Source: an uncultured Amylibacter sp.
Lineage (GTDB): Bacteria; Pseudomonadota; Alphaproteobacteria; Rhodobacterales; Rhodobacteraceae
Reading direction: 5' to 3'
DNA: 6,601 nucleotides
Assembly (NCBI GenBank): GCA_937944065.1
Contig: CALDZS010000276.1
Span: 1 to 6,601 of the forward strand
A program made the position numbers and the translations under genes. Numbering within the stretch: position 1 is the stretch's first letter; each line of letters begins with the position of its first letter. Shown here piece after piece: positions 1-6,601 of the stretch. A model generated the notes under the pieces. The model ran no database searches. It was given only the letters and a program-made list of their open reading frames with translations, and was not told the DNA's origin.

Positions 1-101
1 GTAAACATCTACGGGCGGCAGAAAAAGTTATCAAATCCGAATGGCGCAAAAAGGGCCAGTTTAAACTGAACGTGGAACGTTCACTTAAGCAGCGGCGCTA
101 G
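1..101 (+). CDS. C-terminal fragment of an unidentified basic protein
   Basis: This is the 3' end of a gene that begins before the window. In the frame read from base 3 there are 32 sense codons and a TAG at 99-101; the other two forward frames close earlier, at about 62 and 69. The visible tail is strongly basic and hydrophilic, including SEWRKKGQFKLNVERSLKQR near its end. It has no membrane segment and no motif I recognise. The stop overlaps the Shine-Dalgarno of the following outer-membrane gene, whose start codon lies 11 bases on, so the two are probably co-transcribed and perhaps translationally coupled. If so, this protein may belong to the same surface system, but that is inference from spacing only. 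The fragment is too short to assign a function, and the frame choice rests mainly on it being the longest and best placed. Confidence 0.45.
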   Translation, partial: KHLRAAEKVIKSEWRKKGQFKLNVERSLKQRR

Positions 102-106
102 GGGGA
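100..106 (+). promoter_or_regulatory. Ribosome binding site that decides the start of the outer-membrane gene
   Basis: AGGGGGA can pair with the 16S anti-Shine-Dalgarno over six positions with one G-U wobble. It lies 7 bases before the ATG at 113 but only 1 base before the in-frame ATG at 107, which favours 113 as the start. A third in-frame ATG at 131 has no comparable site in front of it. The site overlaps the stop codon of the upstream gene. Confidence 0.6.
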
Positions 107-112
107 ATGAGT

Positions 113-3100
113 ATGTTGAGTTTTCGTATCATGTCAGAAATCAAACTGCGTCGCCTGGGATTGTTGGGCCTAACCACAGCCCTTGCATCAGTTGGGTATT
201 TACCCGCTATCGTACAAGCGCAAGATTGCACGTTGATCGACGGCGAGGTGCCAGAGGGTTGTAAATTTGAAGGCGCGGGTTTGGTTATCACGACCCCCGT
301 TGGCGCAAATGTCGAGGGGAATGATGTTCCCGACCTTGGCGTGGATGGGTTCGAGATCAGCGTGGATGGCGCGCCAGTCGCGACCAGTGGTGTTGTGCAA
401 AAAACGGCTCGAACAAAAGCGTCGGTTCAACGAAAACAAGATGTCGCGCTTGCGAAGGCAGAGGTCGGGGTTAAGTTTGACGGGTTGGATATACAACCGC
501 GATTAGACGTCAACACGGTAGGATCAAAAACTGTTTACAGTGCTGGCGATGCCGTCACGTTCAAAAACACAAACAATTATCCTGCTTTTGTGCAACGCGG
601 CGAAGTCCGGATCATTGATACCAATGATCGTGGCGGTGCAAAGACAATTGCGGTTTTGCCTCTTGCACCGAATGAAATGGCCACAACACGTATACCAGCA
701 GGCGAAGGGCTGGTCTATGTCTACCGCGTTTATGACGCGCAAGGGCGGTATGACGAAACCCTGCCAGCCGCGCTGACAACGCCCTCAAGGCGCGGGCTTG
801 CAGATGGCGCAGAAGAAGGAACGGATGCAACGGCCAAGCGCCGTATTCCACTGAATGGTGGATCAGTAACTGTTTATGGTTCCAATGTTCGTAGCAACGT
901 AACAGTTAACACGATGGGCGAAACCATCCGCGCCGATAGGAACGGTAAGTTCGTTCTACAACGTATTCTACCTGCTGGTGATCACAAGGTTGATGTAAAT
1001 GTCGCGGCGGGCCCAAAGCTCGAGCGGGACATCACCATTCCTGCGAACGATCTGTTCTATATCGGCCTTGTTGACCTGACCATCGGCAAGTCACTTAAGA
1101 ATGACTTAGAAGATGCAACTGGCGAAAATTATGATGACGTTTACACCCGTGGTCGGATTGCGTTTTATCTAAAGGGCAAGGTCAAGGGTGAGTATTTGGT
1201 GACTGCGGCCGTGGACACTGGCGAAGACGAATTGAAAAACCTGTTGCGTAATTTGGATGAAAAAGACCCGCGTAGCTTGTTGAACCGCATTGATCCAAAC
1301 GAGTATTACCCTGTTTATGGAGATGACAGTACGGCGGTGGAAACAGCGCCAACGTCAGGCAAGTTGTTTGTTCGTGTTGAACGGTACGGCAGTCACCTGA
1401 TGTGGGGTGATTTCAAATCCCAAATCCAAGGTACTGAATACATGCGTAACGAGCGGACGCTATATGGTGCGCAAGCGGTTCTTCGATCCTTGGATCAAAC
1501 GGGTAAGGGTGAAGCAAGGTTCGAAATTCAGGCACATGCGGCGCAGCCAGATACATTGCCACGTCGTGACGTGTTTCTGGGAACAGGTGGTTCGACCTAT
1601 TTCCTTAAGTACCAAGATATTACACGCGGTTCTGAAACGCTGCTTATCGAAGTGCGCGACCCGACCACTGGGCGTGTTTTGGAACGTCGTACGCTGGCTT
1701 ATGGCACAGATTATGACATCAATTATCTCCAAGGCTTAATCATCTTAACGTCACCGCTCAGCGGATCTGGATCTGACGGATCATTGATTTCAACGAATCC
1801 AAATGGCGACAACGAAACGTATCTGGTCGCGAACTATGAGCATACGCCAACACTGACCGACGCTGACACGTTTTCATATGGAGCGCGCGTGCAAGGTTGG
1901 GCGACAGACAACCTGCGATTTGGTGCGAGTTACCTATCCGAAGACACTGGCAGTGGAAAACAAGAAGCATACGGTGTTGACGCACTTTACCAAGTGTCCG
2001 AACAGACATTTGTCGAGTTGGAGTTTGCTAAAACCGAAGGCCCTGGTTTTGGGAACAGCATTTCAACTGATGGTGGTTTGATTATTACTGATACAGCTGC
2101 GGTTGCTGGTAATGGGCAGGCGGTTCGCGTGAAAGCTCAGGCAAGCTTGACCGACCTTGGGTTCACGACAAACGGCGTTATCGGTGGTTACTACGAAGAC
2201 CGCAGCGCAGGGTTCTCGACCCTAAGTTATCAAACCAGTTCGGCTGAACAACTGTGGGGGATGTATGCGGATGTTGATCTGACTTCACAAACTTCTTTGC
2301 GCTTCCATCATGATGAATACACCGCCGATAATGGTAATTTTGACAAAGAAACAGGGCTAGAAGTTACATACAAACAGAATGAACAACTGACCTGGAAGAT
2401 TGGTGTCGAGGACATTGATGTAAGCAACCTAACGGATACGACGAAAACAGGACAACGCACTGATCTGGGAATTCGGGTGACTTATGATCCGAACGAAAAA
2501 TACTCTGTCTACGGTTTTGGTCAAGCAACGGTACGTCGGTCTGGCGGCCTAACCAAGAACAACCGACTTGGTTTTGGTGGCGAATGGCAAGTCAAAGAAA
2601 ACTGGCGCCTATCTGCCGAAGTATCCGACGGATCAACTGGGTTTGGCGCACGTGCATATGCAACCTATGAACGCGACGAAAACAACAGTTATTATTTCGG
2701 ATATACGTTGGATCCAGACCGCGAATTTGGTGGCGTAGCACTTGCTGGACGCGACAGTGGTTCCTTTGTAATCGGTGCACGACGTAAACTGTCCGACAGT
2801 GTCAACGTTTACGGAGAGAACACTTACGATCTGTTTGGATCGCATAAATCGCTGACCAGCGTGTATGGTGCGGAATATGCCTATTCTGATTTCCTCAGCT
2901 TCAGCGGAGCGTTAGAAGTTGGGCAAATCCGCGACGATGTAAACGGTGACTTTGACCGCCACGCTGTATCCTTTTCGGTGGCGTACAAAGATGTGGATTT
3001 GGATCTGCGTGCCCGTTTGGAATACCGCCAGGACGAAGGCCAAACCAGTGGCACAAACCGCGATTCTGATACATACCTTGCTAGCATTTCTGGACGTTAC

Positions 3101-3691
3101 AAAATCGACGAAGAACAACGCATTCTTGCCAGCCTAGAGACTGTGTATAGCGATAATGCGCAAGAGTCTGTACCGGACGCACGCTTTGCAGAGGCGATCA
3201 TTGGATACGCGTACAGACCCATCAACGATGACCGTTTGAACGTTTTGGCAAAATACCAATACCTGTATGACATGACGGAAAGAACGGGGACAGTGACGTC
3301 CGCGACGCAACCGCGCCAAAAGGCTCATATTCTTTCGGTTGATGCAAGTTATGATATCAATAAAAATTGGTCAGTCGGCGGCAAAGTCGGTGGACGTTGG
3401 TCGTCACAATCATCTGGCGCTGATGGCAGTTTTGTTAGCAACAACGCCACATTGGGCGTGCTGAACCTACGGTATCACATGGTCCATGAGTGGGACGCAT
3501 TGTTAGAGGTGCGCAGTTTAACGTCTCAGGATGTGGGTACACAGACGGGGGTTTTGGCGGCGATGTACAAGCATGTTGGCAACAATGTCAAAGTTGGCGT
3601 TGGTTATAATTTTGGCAAGTTCTCTGACGATTTATCGGATGTAACCTATGACGATAGCGGCGTGTTCTTGAATATCATCGCAAAGTTCTAG
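113..3691 (+). CDS. Large outer-membrane beta-barrel protein, function unknown
   Basis: The protein has about 1192 residues from the ATG at 113. An in-frame ATG at 107 would add two residues but is too close to the ribosome binding site. A signal peptide spans residues 1-36: basic KLRR, a hydrophobic stretch, then VQA before QDC, a good signal peptidase I site. There is no lipobox. Two cysteines 11 residues apart (39 and 50) could form a disulfide in the mature N-terminus. Residues about 116-223 and 244-312 look like two beta-sandwich (Ig-like or carboxypeptidase-regulatory-like) regions. The middle part carries motif-like stretches: YPVYGDDS (399-406), WGDF (431-434), STYFLKYQDI (494-503) and YGTDYDINY (530-538). 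From about 586 to the end the sequence is a long run of alternating polar/hydrophobic strands with aromatic edges, closing in NIIAKF; a terminal Phe is the usual BAM recognition feature. I see no TonB box or plug, so calling it a TonB receptor would be unsafe. It is probably translated with the gene just upstream. Location is well supported; substrate and role are unknown. Confidence 0.85.
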   Translation: MLSFRIMSEIKLRRLGLLGLTTALASVGYLPAIVQAQDCTLIDGEVPEGCKFEGAGLVITTPVGANVEGNDVPDLGVDGFEISVDGAPVATSGVVQKTARTKASVQRKQDVALAKAEVGVKFDGLDIQPRLDVNTVGSKTVYSAGDAVTFKNTNNYPAFVQRGEVRIIDTNDRGGAKTIAVLPLAPNEMATTRIPAGEGLVYVYRVYDAQGRYDETLPAALTTPSRRGLADGAEEGTDATAKRRIPLNGGSVTVYGSNVRSNVTVNTMGETIRADRNGKFVLQRILPAGDHKVDVNVAAGPKLERDITIPANDLFYIGLVDLTIGKSLKNDLEDATGENYDDVYTRGRIAFYLKGKVKGEYLVTAAVDTGEDELKNLLRNLDEKDPRSLLNRIDPNEYYPVYGDDSTAVETAPTSGKLFVRVERYGSHLMWGDFKSQIQGTEYMRNERTLYGAQAVLRSLDQTGKGEARFEIQAHAAQPDTLPRRDVFLGTGGSTYFLKYQDITRGSETLLIEVRDPTTGRVLERRTLAYGTDYDINYLQGLIILTSPLSGSGSDGSLISTNPNGDNETYLVANYEHTPTLTDADTFSYGARVQGWATDNLRFGASYLSEDTGSGKQEAYGVDALYQVSEQTFVELEFAKTEGPGFGNSISTDGGLIITDTAAVAGNGQAVRVKAQASLTDLGFTTNGVIGGYYEDRSAGFSTLSYQTSSAEQLWGMYADVDLTSQTSLRFHHDEYTADNGNFDKETGLEVTYKQNEQLTWKIGVEDIDVSNLTDTTKTGQRTDLGIRVTYDPNEKYSVYGFGQATVRRSGGLTKNNRLGFGGEWQVKENWRLSAEVSDGSTGFGARAYATYERDENNSYYFGYTLDPDREFGGVALAGRDSGSFVIGARRKLSDSVNVYGENTYDLFGSHKSLTSVYGAEYAYSDFLSFSGALEVGQIRDDVNGDFDRHAVSFSVAYKDVDLDLRARLEYRQDEGQTSGTNRDSDTYLASISGRYKIDEEQRILASLETVYSDNAQESVPDARFAEAIIGYAYRPINDDRLNVLAKYQYLYDMTERTGTVTSATQPRQKAHILSVDASYDINKNWSVGGKVGGRWSSQSSGADGSFVSNNATLGVLNLRYHMVHEWDALLEVRSLTSQDVGTQTGVLAAMYKHVGNNVKVGVGYNFGKFSDDLSDVTYDDSGVFLNIIAKF

Positions 3692-3749
3692 TACGGGGCT
3701 GTGAGTTTAGATGGAACAGATATATTTGGTTAGGCTATAGCTGGTTATT

Positions 3750-3777
3750 GTGTCAGATGCCTTAGTAAGGCCGACAC
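3750..3777 (+). terminator. Hairpin after the outer-membrane gene, possible weak terminator
   Basis: GTGTC (3750-3754) pairs with GACAC (3773-3777), and inside it GCCTT (3759-3763) pairs with AAGGC (3767-3771) around an AGT loop. The two stems are separated by an asymmetric internal loop of four bases against one. It lies about 60 bp after the stop of the outer-membrane gene and before glgB, where transcription would be expected to end. No clear T-run follows (CTGTTAAAGATCGTTTCC), so it may instead be a 3'-end stabiliser or need Rho. Confidence 0.35.
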
Positions 3778-3796
3778 CTGTTAAAGATCGTTTCCT

Positions 3797-3824
3797 AATA
3801 CTTGCGAGCTTTGCTCCAATACTT
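3797..3824 (+). repeat. Heptamer AATACTT repeated at 21-bp spacing
   Basis: AATACTT occurs at 3797-3803 and again at 3818-3824. The start-to-start distance of 21 bp is about two helical turns, so both copies face the same side of the DNA. A near match, AGTACTT, is at 3845-3851. A small GAGC-TTT-GCTC hairpin (3806-3816) lies between the two exact copies. In an AT-rich intergenic region this may be chance; a regulator site upstream of glgB is the alternative. Confidence 0.2.
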
Positions 3825-3859
3825 TTCCACTAAAGTCAGACCAAAGTACTTTTTAGCCG

Positions 3860-3887
3860 TTGTTGCTATTATATTTTTGATTATGAT
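3860..3887 (+). promoter_or_regulatory. Candidate sigma-70-type promoter for glgB
   Basis: TTGTTG (3860-3865), a 16-bp spacer, then TATGAT (3882-3887) make a plausible -35/-10 pair; the -10 matches five of six consensus bases but the -35 only three of six. Initiation 6-7 bases after this -10 would fall on or beside the glgB ATG at 3894 and give a leaderless message. Alternative -10 hexamers TATTAT (3867-3872) and TATATT (3870-3875) exist but lack a credible -35. The -10 lies inside the FNR-type dyad. Confidence 0.3.
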
Positions 3888-3890
3888 CAA
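3877..3890 (+). promoter_or_regulatory. Perfect FNR/FnrL-type box upstream of glgB
   Basis: The 14-bp dyad TTGATTATGATCAA is an exact match to the FNR-family consensus TTGAT-N4-ATCAA. FNR-type regulators (FnrL in Rhodobacterales) carry an oxygen-sensitive iron-sulfur cluster and bind this site without oxygen. It ends 3 bp before the glgB start codon and covers the candidate -10. A site at or just downstream of a promoter core normally represses, so the simplest reading is lower glgB expression under low oxygen. No divergent gene lies next to it that it could activate instead. A related Crp/Fnr regulator, such as an NO-responsive one, could use the same sequence. Confidence 0.6.
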
Positions 3891-3893
3891 TAT

Positions 3894-6086
3894 ATGAATG
3901 ATATTTATCAAACGTTACCGCTAACAGTCGAGCAGGTCGCGCAACTGAACGCTGGGTCGTATTATAGATCTTCGGAAATTTTGGGCCCGCACAAACATGG
4001 GCGAGCGACATGGGTTACTGCCCTAGATCAAGGCGCTGAAACGTTAGAGGCGGTGGTAGGATCAAAACCGTATCCACTGACCCGCGTCGATGGGATTGTG
4101 TTTTGTGGCAAGGTTCCTGCAAATAAGAAATACATTTTACGTGGCACCGGCAGCGATGGGGCTACATGGGACTACGCAGACGCTTATCGCTTTGGTCCAG
4201 TCTTAACCGATTTTGATGAATACTTGCTGGGCGAAGGTTCACATAACCAGTTGTGGCGTGTGCTAGGCGCCAAGGTCACATCTATTGAAAAGGTCGACGG
4301 AACCCAGTTCGCCGTATGGGCACCAAACGCGAAACGGGTGTCTGTTGTTGGGGACTTCAACGCATGGGATGGCCGCCGGCACATTATGCGTCCGTGCGGT
4401 AGCACGGGCGTTTGGGAGTTGTTCGTGCCGGGGGTTGGCGATGGTCATCCGTACAAATACGAACTGATTGGACAAGGCGGAAAGGTTTTACCGCTAAAGG
4501 CTGATCCTGTTGGCTTCGGATCACAGCACCCGCCAGAAACAGCAAGCATTGTGCGCGATATTTCTGGTTATGGCTGGAAAGATAAGTCGTGGATGAAAAC
4601 GCGCGCTGATTTGCAAAACACAGACGCGCCGATTTCGATTTACGAAGTTCACTTGGGATCTTGGAAACGTATCTGGGATCAAGGTGGGCGGCCCTTATCG
4701 TACAAAGAGGCAGCGATAGATTTGATCGGCTATGCCAAAGACATGGGCTTCACCCATATCGAGTTGATGCCGATATCTGAATTCCCCTTTGATGGATCGT
4801 GGGGATATCAACCAGTTGGCCTGTACGCGCCGACAATCCGCTTTGGCCCGCCGCACGAGTTTCGCGATTTAATTGATGCCGCACATCAGGCTGGTATCGG
4901 AGTATTGCTGGATTGGGTGCCTGGACATTTCCCATCTGACGCGCACGGTTTGGCACAGTTTGACGGTACACACTTGTATGAACATGCTGACCCAAAGGAA
5001 GGGTTTCATCAGGATTGGAATACGCTGATCCCTAATTACGGCAGGGTAGAGGTCGCAAATTATCTGTCCGCAAACGCGTTATACTGGCTGGAAGAATACC
5101 ATCTGGATGGGCTGCGTGTGGATGCTGTGGCCTCGATGTTGTATCGCGATTACTCGCGCAACGAGGGCGAGTGGGTTCCGAACAAACATGGTGGGCGTGA
5201 AAACCTAGAAGCTATTTCATTGCTGCAACGCGTGAACACACTGGCATATGGCGAGAATCCGGGCATCATGACTGTGGCCGAAGAAAGCACTAGTTTTCCC
5301 AAAGTATCAGCTCCTGTTGATGCGGGTGGCCTTGGTTTTGGGTACAAATGGAATATGGGCTGGATGAACGATACGCTGGTTTATATCGAAATGGACCCAG
5401 TGCACCGCAAACATCATCACCATGAATTGACGCGCGGTATATCCTACGCGTTTTCGGAAAACTTCATTCTGCCAATCAGTCATGACGAAGTTGTGCATGG
5501 CAAGGGATCAATGCTGGAAAAAATGCCCGGTAATGAATGGGAAAAATTCGCCAACTTGCGCGCCTATTATGCGTTCATGTGGGGGCATCCTGGCAAGAAA
5601 CTGTTATTTATGGGGTGCGAGTTTGCACAACCAAGTGAATGGGATCACGATGCACAGCTGGATTGGGATGCAGCGCAGCGTCCGAACCATAAAGGGTTGC
5701 AAAACCTTGTTCGCGATTTGAACAAAGTTTACCGCGAAACACCGGCGCTTCATGTCAAAGACACAGTACATGATGGGTTCGAATGGATCGATTGGAACGA
5801 TGCCGAAAGTTCGACCCTGAGTTTTGTGCGTCACGGCAATGCTGGCGATCCGCCCGTTGTTGTTGTCTGCAACTTCACGCCTATAGAGCGCACTGGTTTC
5901 AGAATAGGCGTGCCAGCCACGGGGAACTGGTCCGAGATTTTGAACACGGATGCCAGCCGTTATGGTGGCGAAAACCGGGGTAATATGGGCGGCGTTGATG
6001 CAGACAGCACAGGTTGGCATGGTCAGCGAGCATCGTTTGACATTACGTTACCACCATTAAGCGTTCTGATGTTTCAACAGAAATGA
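3894..6086 (+). CDS. glgB: 1,4-alpha-glucan (glycogen) branching enzyme GlgB
   Basis: GlgB (EC 2.4.1.18) cuts alpha-1,4 glucan chains and re-attaches them as alpha-1,6 branches during cytoplasmic glycogen synthesis. At 730 residues it matches the full-length bacterial type (about 728 in E. coli). Residues about 15-110 form the N1 domain, 130-220 the CBM48 domain (FAVWAPNAKRVSVVGDFNAWDG), 245-600 the GH13 catalytic barrel and 625-728 the C-terminal beta domain. The GH13 residues are in place: nucleophile Asp410 in LRVDAVAS, acid/base Glu463 in VAEES, and Asp531 in SHDEVVHG; their spacing equals that of E. coli Asp405, Glu458 and Asp526. Other hallmarks are EVHLGSW, FDGSWGYQPVGLYAPT and DWVPGHFPSD. 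The ATG at 3894 is kept, although no Shine-Dalgarno precedes it, because the N1 helix starts at once and no suitable later start exists. glgC follows after 21 bp, so the two form an operon. The gene looks intact. Confidence 0.97.
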   Translation: MNDIYQTLPLTVEQVAQLNAGSYYRSSEILGPHKHGRATWVTALDQGAETLEAVVGSKPYPLTRVDGIVFCGKVPANKKYILRGTGSDGATWDYADAYRFGPVLTDFDEYLLGEGSHNQLWRVLGAKVTSIEKVDGTQFAVWAPNAKRVSVVGDFNAWDGRRHIMRPCGSTGVWELFVPGVGDGHPYKYELIGQGGKVLPLKADPVGFGSQHPPETASIVRDISGYGWKDKSWMKTRADLQNTDAPISIYEVHLGSWKRIWDQGGRPLSYKEAAIDLIGYAKDMGFTHIELMPISEFPFDGSWGYQPVGLYAPTIRFGPPHEFRDLIDAAHQAGIGVLLDWVPGHFPSDAHGLAQFDGTHLYEHADPKEGFHQDWNTLIPNYGRVEVANYLSANALYWLEEYHLDGLRVDAVASMLYRDYSRNEGEWVPNKHGGRENLEAISLLQRVNTLAYGENPGIMTVAEESTSFPKVSAPVDAGGLGFGYKWNMGWMNDTLVYIEMDPVHRKHHHHELTRGISYAFSENFILPISHDEVVHGKGSMLEKMPGNEWEKFANLRAYYAFMWGHPGKKLLFMGCEFAQPSEWDHDAQLDWDAAQRPNHKGLQNLVRDLNKVYRETPALHVKDTVHDGFEWIDWNDAESSTLSFVRHGNAGDPPVVVVCNFTPIERTGFRIGVPATGNWSEILNTDASRYGGENRGNMGGVDADSTGWHGQRASFDITLPPLSVLMFQQK

Positions 6087-6094
6087 GTTATCTT

Positions 6095-6100
6095 GGGAGG
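6095..6100 (+). promoter_or_regulatory. Strong ribosome binding site of glgC
   Basis: GGGAGG, extended by two more G, lies 7 bases before the ATG at 6108 within the 21-bp glgB-glgC gap. It fixes that start over the in-frame ATG at 6138 and contrasts with the missing site in front of glgB. There is no room for a separate promoter in the gap itself. Confidence 0.7.
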
Positions 6101-6107
6101 GGTAAAT

Positions 6108-6601
6108 ATGGATAATAAAAGACTAACCCAACGATCAATGGCATTCGTTTTGGCTGGCGGGCGCGGAAGCCGTCTGAAAGAATTGACCGATACACGCGTT
6201 AAACCAGCCGTCTATTTTGGCGGCAAGGCACGGATTGTAGATTTTGCTCTTTCGAACGCCATTAACTCTGGTGTGCGTAAAGTTGCAGTGGCGACGCAAT
6301 ATAAGGCCCACAGCCTGATCCGCCACATGCAGCGCGGTTGGAATTTTCTGCAAGCTGACAGGAACGAGTTTTTGGATATCTTGCCCGCGTCACAACGTAT
6401 GGGAGGCGAAGAATGGTATTTAGGTACGGCCGATGCGGTGACCCAGAATATAGATATTATAGACAGTTATGATATTGATTATATCGTAATTTTAGCAGGC
6501 GATCACATCTACAAAATGGATTATGAAATCATGATACGTCAGCATGTAGAGGCAAAGGCCGACGTGACAGTGGGCTGTTTAACCGTGCCGCGCGAAGATG
6601 C
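6108..6601 (+). CDS. glgC: Glucose-1-phosphate adenylyltransferase GlgC (ADP-glucose pyrophosphorylase), 5' part
   Basis: GlgC (EC 2.7.7.27) converts glucose-1-phosphate and ATP to ADP-glucose and pyrophosphate, the committed and allosterically controlled step of bacterial glycogen synthesis; it works as a cytoplasmic homotetramer. The window holds 164 codons with no stop, about 40 percent of the usual 420-430 residues, and the gene continues past the edge. Visible landmarks are the nucleotide-binding loop VLAGGRGSRL (14-23), KPAVYFGGKARI (32-43), DFALSNAINSG, QYKAHSLIRHMQRGW, GTADAVTQN (106-114) and AGDHIYKMDY (130-139), in which Asp132 corresponds to catalytic Asp142 of E. coli. Residue 29 is Thr at the position of the E. 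coli activator-site Lys39. The start at 6108 is supported by a strong ribosome binding site. Close linkage to glgB suggests a common transcript, and glgA and glgX may follow outside the window. Confidence 0.96.
   Translation, partial: MDNKRLTQRSMAFVLAGGRGSRLKELTDTRVKPAVYFGGKARIVDFALSNAINSGVRKVAVATQYKAHSLIRHMQRGWNFLQADRNEFLDILPASQRMGGEEWYLGTADAVTQNIDIIDSYDIDYIVILAGDHIYKMDYEIMIRQHVEAKADVTVGCLTVPRED

Noticed and set aside
1407..1739. Open frame of 110 codons on the plus strand inside the outer-membrane gene
   Set aside because: It overlaps a region whose main frame has coherent motifs; there is no ribosome binding site and the composition is like random sequence.
113..3691. Naming the large outer-membrane protein a TonB-dependent receptor
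   Set aside because: No TonB box or plug domain is visible; size and a barrel alone do not justify the name.
3734..3741. Palindrome GCTATAGC after the outer-membrane gene
   Set aside because: An eight-base palindrome is expected by chance in a window of this size and has no supporting context.
3806..3816. Small GAGC-TTT-GCTC hairpin in the intergenic region, as a terminator
   Set aside because: The stem is only four base pairs and no T-run follows directly; it is too weak to call.
3692..3893. A hidden small gene, tRNA or mobile-element remnant between the outer-membrane gene and glgB
   Set aside because: I see no cloverleaf, no terminal inverted repeats and no open frame with a ribosome binding site; the content is regulatory-looking only.
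5604..6020. Open frame of 138 codons on the minus strand inside glgB
   Set aside because: It lies wholly within the coding frame of a clear GlgB, and its translation (rich in Cys and His, with no domain) looks like a shadow.
1..6601. CRISPR array, defence system or other mobile cassette
   Set aside because: There are no spaced direct repeats, transposase or nuclease genes, and glgB-glgC is ordinary core metabolism.

Overview
The window looks like chromosomal DNA from a Gram-negative alphaproteobacterium. A marine Rhodobacterales-type organism of moderate GC is my best guess. This rests on the alphaproteobacterial character of the GlgC N-terminus (SRLKELTDTR, KPAVYFGGKARI), a large outer-membrane beta-barrel protein, and a perfect FNR/FnrL-type box. 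The assignment is inference from remembered family features, not a search. All recognisable genes lie on the + strand.

Layout. Bases 1-101 hold the last codons of an unidentified, very basic protein. Eleven bases after its stop begins a 3.6 kb gene (113-3691) for a secreted outer-membrane protein of about 1192 residues: signal peptide, two predicted beta-sandwich regions, a conserved-looking middle region, then a very large C-terminal beta-barrel ending in Phe. A 202-bp AT-rich intergenic region follows (3692-3893). It carries a hairpin that may end the first transcript, a spaced heptamer repeat, and immediately before the next start codon a perfect TTGAT-N4-ATCAA dyad. The remainder is the start of a glycogen synthesis operon: complete glgB (3894-6086, branching enzyme) and, 21 bp later, the first 164 codons of glgC (6108 to the window end, ADP-glucose pyrophosphorylase).

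How the genes work together. GlgC makes ADP-glucose, the committed glucosyl donor for bacterial glycogen. A glycogen synthase, which should lie outside the window, polymerises it, and GlgB introduces the alpha-1,6 branches. The outer-membrane gene probably belongs to a separate unit with the gene upstream of it; I see no functional link to glycogen.

Most interesting points: (1) the exact FNR-type dyad ending 3 bp before glgB, in a position that suggests oxygen-responsive control, most simply repression; (2) glgB has no Shine-Dalgarno and could be read from a leaderless transcript; (3) the outer-membrane protein has a predicted barrel of about 30 or more strands and no visible TonB plug; (4) GlgC has Thr where the E. 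coli enzyme has the activator-binding Lys39.
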